A stretch of DNA of 8,119 nt, from positions 1 to 8,119 of the forward strand of contig JAITJY010000419.1 in assembly GCA_031278675.1 (NCBI GenBank), written 5' to 3'. This stretch comes from Bifidobacteriaceae bacterium. GTDB lineage: Bacteria; Actinomycetota; Actinomycetes; Actinomycetales; WQXJ01. The translations under genes were made by a program, and so were the position numbers. Shown piece after piece: positions 1 to 6,200 of the stretch (position 1 is the stretch's first letter; each line of letters begins with the position of its first letter). Below the pieces are notes generated by a model that was given only the letters and a program-made list of their open reading frames with translations, was not told where the DNA came from and made no database searches.

Positions 1-172
1 TCTGCCTGGTGGGGGGAACGGTGGGTCCGGCGGCGGAAACCTGACCGGTGGGAGAAGTCTGCCTGGTGGGGGGACCGGTGGTTTCAATGGGTGAGATCTG
101 CCCAGTAGAGGGTGATGTCCATACTGCGGTAGGAGACCACTGTCTGGCGGTAGGAGACCACTGTCTGGCGGT
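1..172. repeat. Cluster of short degenerate direct repeats
   Basis: Two kinds of repeat are visible. Bases 1-25 and 58-82 match at 23 of 25 positions (mismatches at 18/75 and 25/82), giving a 57-bp period. Bases 126-146 and 147-167 are an exact 21-bp tandem duplication, with the first five bases of a third copy at 168-172. A looser relative (GGTGAGATCTGCCC, 90-103) lies between them. The 57-bp period is a multiple of three. Frame 2 reads a Gly-rich peptide (LPGGGNGGSGGGN and so on) ending at TGA 92-94, so the left part could be the C-terminus of an upstream Gly-rich gene. Alternatively this is a minisatellite, or the multi-repeat terminus of a decayed insertion sequence; IS21-like ends carry repeats of this sort. 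No transposase is visible, and the sequence does not decide between these. Confidence 0.6.
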
Positions 173-513
173 TGGGCGGGTGTGGCCTGTTGGATCTGGG
201 TGCCCGGGGGCGCCAAGAATTACGCCGACAGAAAAACGCTGGCCCGCGCCCACCGCCAAAACCAGGCAGCACCCCGGCAAGACCAACAACTCCGCCAACC
301 GGCGCAACCCGTGCGCCGCACCCCGTTCCATCACCGAAACTAGTGGGCTCCGGCACCAAGCGAGGCTCGCCCACCGAACGCCACCAAGCGGCCCGGCGAG
401 CACCCCGGGTGGGGATCTTTCACCAAGCCGGAAAGGCTCGTCTGTGATAACATCCCAACTGCCACGCTGTGGTATCGGGGGATACTGGCGCAAGCTTAAC
501 CCCGGGAGTTTAA

Positions 514-597
514 ATGGCTCGAAAGGCGTTCGGTCCCACGCACTCGTGGGTGCTGACGGCCGCCTACGCCACCCCCGGCCAAGGAAGTGTTAGGTAG
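514..597 (+). CDS. Possible 27-residue leader peptide upstream of the kinase
   Basis: A short frame begins at ATG 514, with GGGAG (503-507) six bases upstream. It reads MARKAFGPTHSWVLTAAYAT plus seven more residues and stops at TAG 595-597. It is in the same frame as the kinase, whose ATG lies nine bases beyond the stop, and the kinase ribosome-binding region overlaps its end. The 535-550 hairpin lies inside it. It could be a regulatory leader ORF whose translation delivers ribosomes to the kinase start. It could also be chance: the peptide resembles nothing I know, and its length is within what random GC-rich DNA gives. The support is only the ribosome-binding site, the phase and the tight spacing. 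Confidence 0.22.
   Translation: MARKAFGPTHSWVLTAAYATPGQGSVR
535..550 (+). other. Perfect 6-bp hairpin in the kinase leader
   Basis: CCCACG (535-540) and CGTGGG (545-550) are perfect inverted repeats around a CACT loop. They lie 57 bases before the kinase ATG and inside the possible leader peptide frame. With no following T run it is not an intrinsic terminator. A role in translation control or RNA stability is possible but unproven. Confidence 0.35.
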
Positions 598-606
598 GGC
601 CAGACC

Positions 607-2340
607 ATGTTGCGACTCGGAGATGTTGTAGACGGCAAATACCGACTGGTTGACCGGATCGGCGCCGGCGGCATGTCAATTGTCTGGCAGGCCCGCAACG
701 ACCGGTCAAACAAGATCTGGGCCGTCAAAGAAGTCCTCCGCTCCGGCCTGATCAACGACCGGGTCGCCGAAATGGCGCTACTCGCCGAGATCGACACCCT
801 GAAACACCTGCGGCACGACAACATAGTCGCAATCAGTGACGTCTTGGAGACCCCAGATTCGCTGCTGATCCTCATGGACTTCGTCGAAGGCCGCCCCCTC
901 GGCCAAGCCCGCACCGAAAACCTGCAAGGCAGCGACACAGTTGGGCTAGTCGACGGCGCCTTCGCGCAAGATGACGTGATCCGCTGGGCCAAACAACTCG
1001 CCGGCGTATTCGAATATCTGCATTCGCGGACCCCACCGATTGTTTACCGCGACCTCAAACCCTCCAACATCATGCTGAAGCCGAACGGCGACGTAGTGCT
1101 GATCGACTTCGGGACCGCCCGGCGCTGGGCCGGCGGACAACTCCAGTCGATCTCCGGCGCCGCAGGCACCGTCGCACTCGGCACCTACGGCTACGCCGCC
1201 CCCGAAGTCCTGATGGGGGACGTCAACACCGACCGGGCCGATCCCCGCTCCGACATCTATTCGCTGGGCGTCACCCTCTACCACCTAGTGACCGGCCACA
1301 ACCCCAGCGAGCCGCCCTATGAGATCCATCCGATCCGGCAAATCAGGCCCAACCTGTCCGGCGGACTGGAAAAGATTATCCGGCGCTGCACGCAAGCCAA
1401 CCCGGATGACCGCTACCAGAACTGCGCCGAATTGCTCTACGACCTGCAGCACTACCAAGAGGTCGATGACGACTACCGCCGCCGCCTCAAGCGCCGCGTC
1501 GCCGTCTTTGGGCTAGCGGCCGGCCTGGCGGTGATCCTCGCGGGGGCAGGCGCAGTTTGCACAGCCGCAGCGGCGAACGCCCGCAACGCGAGCTTCGACC
1601 AGATCATCAACGTCGCCAGGAACCAGACCCCCGGGTCTGAAGAACAAATCGCACAATACCTGAACGCGATCGACGTCAAACCCGACCAATCAGACGTGTA
1701 CCGCGAAATGCTGGAGGCGATGCGCGGCGACACCGAAGAGTTCACATCTGAAGACCACACCGTGTGGAGCGACCTGATGGCTTCCCGCAGCCAAGAATTG
1801 GCCGAAACGGCCGGCTGGCCGGAATTGCAATATCAGGTCGGCCTGACGTACGGCTTCTTCTACGCGGGGTCCGATGGCGACGCAGCAGCAGGGACAGCGT
1901 TCGAAGAAGCAGTCGCCACCGGCAGCCCGGACGCCGATTTCTATGGGCAAGCGGAATTGTTCAACCAAGTGTTTGGTTTCCGTGCGCGGGCCGCACAGAA
2001 ACTGGGACAAGTGGATTACCAAGAGTATTGGGCTGCCCTAACCCAAATGGTCGAATCCGTCGATAGCGCGACCGCCCAAACCGACGTGGCCGCCATCGGC
2101 GCTTTGCTGCTGCCTGCGCGGGTGCTGGCGGGCTACCCCGACCGTTTTGTCAACGGTGGTGTGCCTGCCGGCGAGGTGGTGGCCCTGATGGACCAGATCG
2201 AGGACAAGTCGAGCGGCTTGGTGTGCCTGCCAGGCGCGGTGGATGCGGCCGTTGAGCAGGACTGTCAGGCGATTGCTGAAGCTTTGGCGGATGCCCGCAC
2301 CTCGGTTGCCCGGCACACCGGCACGGAGGTGGGGCAGTGA
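607..2340 (+). CDS. Transmembrane Ser/Thr protein kinase, TPR-like ectodomain
   Basis: This is a eukaryotic-type (Hanks) Ser/Thr kinase of 577 residues. Residues 13-285 form the kinase domain. Visible elements are the Gly-rich loop GAGGMSIV (19-26), catalytic Lys41 in AVKEV, probable helix-C Glu61, YRDLKPSN (147-154, Tyr replacing His of HRD) with Asp149 and Asn154, DFG (167-169), GTYGYAAPE (192-200) and DIYSLGVTLY (216-225). All key residues are present, so it should be active. S181, S183, T188 and T193 are activation-segment candidates. A basic stretch (291-297) precedes one membrane helix (about 298-320), putting the kinase domain inside and about 255 residues outside. The outer part is helical, with a TPR-like segment near 348-372 and a cysteine pair, C540/C553. 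There are no PASTA repeats, so it is not a PknB/StkP orthologue. The YRDLKP form and the C-lobe segment GHNPSEPPYEIHPIR resemble kinases I recall from Firmicutes and gut actinobacteria. The start is fixed by TAG 595-597 in frame just upstream, and AGGTAGGG (592-599) is a plausible ribosome-binding site. The stop overlaps gene 2 by 4 bp. Confidence 0.95.
   Translation: MLRLGDVVDGKYRLVDRIGAGGMSIVWQARNDRSNKIWAVKEVLRSGLINDRVAEMALLAEIDTLKHLRHDNIVAISDVLETPDSLLILMDFVEGRPLGQARTENLQGSDTVGLVDGAFAQDDVIRWAKQLAGVFEYLHSRTPPIVYRDLKPSNIMLKPNGDVVLIDFGTARRWAGGQLQSISGAAGTVALGTYGYAAPEVLMGDVNTDRADPRSDIYSLGVTLYHLVTGHNPSEPPYEIHPIRQIRPNLSGGLEKIIRRCTQANPDDRYQNCAELLYDLQHYQEVDDDYRRRLKRRVAVFGLAAGLAVILAGAGAVCTAAAANARNASFDQIINVARNQTPGSEEQIAQYLNAIDVKPDQSDVYREMLEAMRGDTEEFTSEDHTVWSDLMASRSQELAETAGWPELQYQVGLTYGFFYAGSDGDAAAGTAFEEAVATGSPDADFYGQAELFNQVFGFRARAAQKLGQVDYQEYWAALTQMVESVDSATAQTDVAAIGALLLPARVLAGYPDRFVNGGVPAGEVVALMDQIEDKSSGLVCLPGAVDAAVEQDCQAIAEALADARTSVARHTGTEVGQ
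2325..2340 (+). promoter_or_regulatory. Ribosome-binding site and GTGA overlap, genes 1/2
   Basis: GGAGG at 2325-2329 sits seven bases before GTG 2337. The kinase stop TGA (2338-2340) overlaps this GTG in the motif GTGA. The site selects GTG 2337 as the start of gene 2 and implies translational coupling, with roughly matched synthesis of kinase and tail protein. Confidence 0.85.
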
Positions 2341-3278
2341 GTTACGGTACTTGGTCCTTGTTGGCGACAATCGCGTTTGCGGCCGCTGGGGCCGCGCTGG
2401 TAGCGGCGATCGTGTTGTTTTTCGCTTTGCACATCTCCGACGCGGTCGGTGTTTTGACTGGTCGGCGCACTGCGCGGGGTGTGGCTGGCCTACAGGCCGC
2501 GACTGCGAGCCGTACCAGCGGGCGGTTGGGCAGCGGGCGGTTGGGCAGTGGCCGGCAGGGCCGGAGGCGGCCGGGTTTGGGGACGGAGCCTCGTCCGGCA
2601 GCCGTCGAGCCGGCCCCGTTGTCCGATGCCGTCCACCCACTTTCCGGCTCCCGTACCGGCACCACACCCATGGCGGAGCCACCGCCGCAGCGGGAAGTTG
2701 TTGGTGTTGGGGCGGCGCCTGCGCCTGTGCCTGTGCCTGCGCCGGCGTCGGCGCCTGCGGCTATTGAGACTGCTCTGCCGTCTGGTGGGACCACGGTGAT
2801 GGCGGGCGCGGTGGCTGCTCCTGGTGGCACCACGGTGTTGGCGGATGGCACGGCGGTACAGGGTGGCGCTACGGCGCTGACCGGTGAGGCGTCCCTGCCC
2901 ACGTGTGGGACCACGGTGATGGGTGAGCCTGGTGGGACTGAGTCGGTGTTGCCGGGGCCGGCCGGGTTGTGGGCTGCGCCGGATGCGTCCCTGCCCACGG
3001 GTGGGGCCACGGTGATGGGTGAGCCTGGTGGGACTGAGTCGGCGTTGCCGGAGCGGCCCGGGTTGTGGGTTGCGCCGGATGCGTCCTTGCCCACGGGTGG
3101 GACCACGGTGATGGGCCAAACACCGCTCCCTTCTGGTGGGACCACAGTCATGGGAGTATCTAATTCTTCTGGTCCGCCTGCGGCGGGCCCAGACCCTGCG
3201 GCCGAAGAACCGGCCGACCCAGACCAGACGCGAGTTGTCGCGCGGTACCAGTTTTCGTCAGCTAAGGAGTCATTGTGA
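2337..3278 (+). CDS. Single-pass membrane protein with GTTVM-repeat tail
   Basis: This 313-residue protein has no named domain I recognise. Residues 1-7 are short and neutral. Residues 8-33 are a strong membrane helix (SLLATIAFAAAGAALVAAIV onward). A strongly basic stretch follows (RR at 43-44, SGRLGSGRLG at 61-70, RRR at 77-79). By the positive-inside rule the long C-terminal part is cytoplasmic, on the same side as the kinase domain. Residues 125-143 are an Ala-Pro/Val-Pro linker. Residues 151-272 carry six G(T/A)TV(M/L) motifs, at 151, 164, 191, 223, 255 and 268, with degenerate versions at 171 and 177. A 32-residue unit is repeated at 185-216 and 217-248 and starts again at 249. The tail ends acidic, then DQTRVVARYQF. 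Threonines with a hydrophobic residue three places on suit phospho-Thr docking to FHA domains, and the neighbouring kinase is the obvious candidate enzyme; this is inference. From memory, the juxtamembrane segment SDAVGVLTGRRTARG resembles proteins encoded beside similar kinases in Firmicutes. Both ends overlap neighbouring genes by 4 bp. Confidence 0.88.
   Translation: MSYGTWSLLATIAFAAAGAALVAAIVLFFALHISDAVGVLTGRRTARGVAGLQAATASRTSGRLGSGRLGSGRQGRRRPGLGTEPRPAAVEPAPLSDAVHPLSGSRTGTTPMAEPPPQREVVGVGAAPAPVPVPAPASAPAAIETALPSGGTTVMAGAVAAPGGTTVLADGTAVQGGATALTGEASLPTCGTTVMGEPGGTESVLPGPAGLWAAPDASLPTGGATVMGEPGGTESALPERPGLWVAPDASLPTGGTTVMGQTPLPSGGTTVMGVSNSSGPPAAGPDPAAEEPADPDQTRVVARYQFSSAKESL
2710..2763 (+). 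repeat. Ala-Pro/Val-Pro coding microrepeat
   Basis: Near-hexanucleotide repetition of GCGCCT and GTGCCT encodes an alternating Ala-Pro/Val-Pro linker (residues about 125-143 of the gene 2 protein). Such linkers are extended and stiff. Here it separates the basic juxtamembrane stretch from the threonine-motif ladder. Slippage could change its length in steps of two residues without breaking the frame. Confidence 0.6.
2889..3115 (+). repeat. 96-bp in-frame tandem repeats, 2.4 copies
   Basis: Unit 1 is 2889-2984, unit 2 is 2985-3080, and a partial unit 3 is 3081-3115. Units are close to identical, with scattered substitutions, for example CCCACGTG in unit 1 against CCCACGGG in units 2 and 3. 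Each encodes 32 residues (ASLPTGGTTVMGEPGGTE and so on to LWVAPD) with one GTTVM or GATVM motif. The length is a multiple of three, so recombination would add or remove whole motif-bearing units and keep the frame. The region is GC-rich and short-read assembly could miscount copies. Confidence 0.9.
3264..3278 (+). promoter_or_regulatory. Ribosome-binding site and GTGA overlap, genes 2/3
   Basis: AAGGAG at 3264-3269 sits five bases before GTG 3275, whose second and third bases begin the gene 2 stop TGA (3276-3278). This repeats the GTGA coupling used between genes 1 and 2. It fixes the gene 3 start exactly at the head of a signal peptide. Confidence 0.88.
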
Positions 3279-6200
3279 AAACAAGCAAGCGATGGGTCGC
3301 TCTTGGAATGGCCGCCACACTGTGCGGCGCAGTCTTCATCCCCGCCAGCGGTATAACGCAGGCTTCAGCCGCCCTGGTGCCCGTGGAGGTGTCGATAGCG
3401 ATCGTCTCGGACAGCGAGTACTTGCCGGTGATCGACTTGGCATCCCCCTCTGCCCAGGTAAAGCTGCTGAATTCAAGCGGGATCAATGATGGCAGCGGAT
3501 CCTTGCCCACCGAGAAGGTGCTTCCCCTGACCTCGAAGGCTGACGGCTCAGGCTACGTCGCCACCTCCGACGTTGTTATACAGAACTTCGACCCGGATGA
3601 CCCCGACTGGAGTTATTCGATTACCGGACTGGACGGTTACGTCGATGTGACGGGCGGTTCTTTCGTTGGCTATGATCCCCAGGACGGCCCGTTCCAGGTC
3701 TTGGCCAGTTCCCTGACGGTTGCGGCCCCCCGGAGCTACACCCTGCTCCCCAATCCGGCGGTTGTGCCGGCCACGATTGAGTGGTCTGTCTACTACGAAG
3801 ACCTAAATGGCGATAAGGTGGACGTGACTCCGGCCGCGAGCATCGCTTGGTCCAATGACTTCCCGGAGTTGTACTTCACCGCTGAAGCGGTCGGCGAAGA
3901 CGCCTATCTGGAGAGCTTCGAGGCCGCCGTTGGATTTGGACCCTATTTCAAGCTGCCCCTAGACATCGACCCGGTCCAGCAAGTTTGGCCCCCAGCCGGA
4001 GTCTCGCCAGTCGGCCAGAATTACCTAAAGGCCACCGCCGCTAAGGCCACCGAGCAAACCACCAGCATCCTCACCCCCTCAGGTGACCTGACCATCCCGG
4101 GATTCAACCCGACCACTCCGACGGCGTGCAAGGAGATCAGCCCGCCTTCAGGTAGCACCACGACCACCTACCAGTGCAAGGACACGAGCTTCAAGGTTGG
4201 CGCGGCCGCCAACCTGCCTCCCGCGATCTGGCCCACCGACTCGACGGCGGACATCAGTGCCGACGGTCTAGCAGGCACCTACGGCCCCAGTGTCACGGTG
4301 CCCGGTCTGTCCACGGTCAAGGGCGTCTATTACACGCAGAAGATTGTCGGCCATACCCGCACCATCGAGAAGTGGTCGCTGCAGGACGATTTCAAGATTG
4401 TCGCCCAGCCGTTCCAGGTGGTACAGCTCGGGCCGGACGCTGACGTGGGAGATTACACGGTCTCGGCGACGCTACCAAACGGCGTCGCAGGCTACTGCCA
4501 CGAGGACGAGGCCGGCTTCCAGGTGAACTGTTGGGCGCCGGAAGGGACCCCAATCGAAGTCAAGGTCATCCCTGCCGCCGGAAAGTACTTGGAGAGCGTG
4601 ACGGGTGCACAGGTGGCGGACGCGGATCCGCTCACCTTGGTGAAAACCGCAGTGGACCTGTCGGACCCATCCGCTCTCGGCATTGACGGCAGTTATACGT
4701 TCGAGCTGGAAGTGCCGGCCACGCCCCAAGGGGCTGAAGAGGTCACCACCACCCTGACCGCCACGGTCGGCTCCCCGATCTTGGGTGCGCCCGTGAGCGC
4801 CGATGCGCTCCTCGCCCCCGTTTCCGGCGCGCCGCCCGTGACCGACACGGCCAAACCGCACCTGGTTTGTGCCAGTGGCCTCTCACCCTATGTTCCATGC
4901 ACCGGACTGAGCGCTGACGCAGATGTGGTGGCGCTGACCTCGGATGACTCAGGGACCGCCACCTATTGGGCCACGTCCCGCACCAACCTAACCTTCGCAT
5001 TGGTGCCGGGTGACGATTTTTGGACCGACACCACCATCACCGACGTCCAGGTCAGTTTGGCGTACCACGCCGGTTATGCAGCTCAGTTGGCCCTAGCGGT
5101 CGACGACCCAGTCGCTGGCGTGTACGTCAAGACAATCGACATCAATTCGCAAGTGAAGATCTATTGGGTAGACATCAAGGCGCCGGATGGCACCGCCGGG
5201 AGCTTCATGCTCAAGGCCGATGCCGCCGGGCCAGGTTTTGTTGTAGGCACGGTTCCCACAACAACCAACCCGCCCCTAGTTGACGCCTCCAAGACCGAGT
5301 CCTGGCAGATCACCGGGTTGAAGTTGGAAGACGCCGGCTCCGGCGTGCGCGCCTTGGTCTGGGCCAAACTCGACCCAGGCGATGCCGCGTTCCCCACGGG
5401 TGCCGCCGTCATAGCTGAGTCGGTCAACCCAATGGGGGTCCCGACGGGCAACCTGGGCACCTGTGACGCTGAGGGGGACGGGACCTATACCTGCGACATC
5501 GCCCACACCTATGATCTGGCCAGCGAAGCGGGCAGCTTCGACGTGACCTTGTATAGCGTGGACAACTCGGACAACATCACCCCCACCGCCACACCGCTGA
5601 CCTTCTATTACGATCAGGTTGGGCCGGTTCTAGAGACCGCCTTCAGCGTTTTGGGATGCGATGCGGGTCAGGCCACCGGCGCAGACAAGGTTTATTGCTC
5701 CGCCTCGGTCAACATCGCGGTCGAAGTCAAAGACGAATTTATTGGTTTCAGCGCCGCTTCGCCCCAGGACGGACACAAGCTGACCATCGCCACTGACTCC
5801 AACCCTGATGGCGCTAAGGCGGATGAAAGCCATGGCGCGTTGCGCCTTAGCTACACTCCTCCAGGCAATCCGCCGCAAACGGAGACCCGTAGCTGCGTGC
5901 TGGACAACCCAGATCCTGACGACTGCTCGGTCACCCCGCCGGACGCGGGTCAAACGACCTGGCAGGTGACCTTCTTCAATGTGCCGAAGAACGTTGTCAG
6001 TGGGACGGATCAAATCTATCTCGACTCTGATTTGACGCTTGAAGGCTGGGACCTATACGGCAACAGATCCGCCGTCACCTTGGATCACCGCCTTGAAGTG
6101 GAAAATGTTAAACCCAAGGTCACATTTGTCACCAACCCACCGGTTTATGAAGAAACAGATGGCCAGGGAATTGTGCTGCGCGAGTGGTATAGGGGCACAG

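Larger units (their letters stand above)
173..606. other. Intergenic / leader region before the kinase operon
   Basis: I see no convincing gene here. The open frames across it are compositionally odd (Pro/Arg/Thr-rich) and have no Shine-Dalgarno site. Bases 241-311 contain one T in 71 bases and are C- and A-rich with C well above G, a composition compatible with a Rho-loading region or an unstructured leader. Small inverted repeats occur at 472-485 (GTATC, GGGG loop, GATAC) and 535-550 (CCCACG, CACT loop, CGTGGG). Neither is followed by a T run, so neither is a standard intrinsic terminator. TAACAT at 448-453 fits a loose -10 hexamer, but no good -35 element is correctly spaced. The operon promoter must lie somewhere in this stretch or further left, and I cannot place it. 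Confidence 0.5.

Noticed and set aside
126..172. CRISPR-like array
   Set aside because: The 21-bp units are directly abutting with no spacers and only two full copies.
84..374. 96-residue minus-strand frame
   Set aside because: Low-complexity Gly/Arg/Pro sequence ending in the 21-bp repeat (QTVVSYR twice). No family resemblance and no Shine-Dalgarno site.
448..453. Promoter -10 element TAACAT
   Set aside because: It fits a loose -10 pattern, but no -35-like hexamer lies 16-19 bases upstream, so it is not annotated as a promoter.
472..550. Intrinsic terminators at the 472-485 and 535-550 hairpins
   Set aside because: Stems are only 5-6 bp and neither is followed by a T run.
48..593. 181-residue plus-strand reading frame in the leader region
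   Set aside because: It crosses the repeat cluster and the T-poor stretch, has no good ribosome-binding site, and its composition shifts abruptly. It looks like chance openness in GC-rich DNA.
2342..3151. 269-residue minus-strand frame with TVVPP repeats
   Set aside because: It mirrors the tandem-repeat region of gene 2. Repeats in GC-rich DNA keep all frames open, and the plus-strand gene has far better start signals.
3299..3330. Lipoprotein signal at Cys17 of gene 3
   Set aside because: Residues before Cys17 are A-T-L, which does not fit the lipobox L-(A/S/T)-(G/A)-C. An ASA signal peptidase I site follows.
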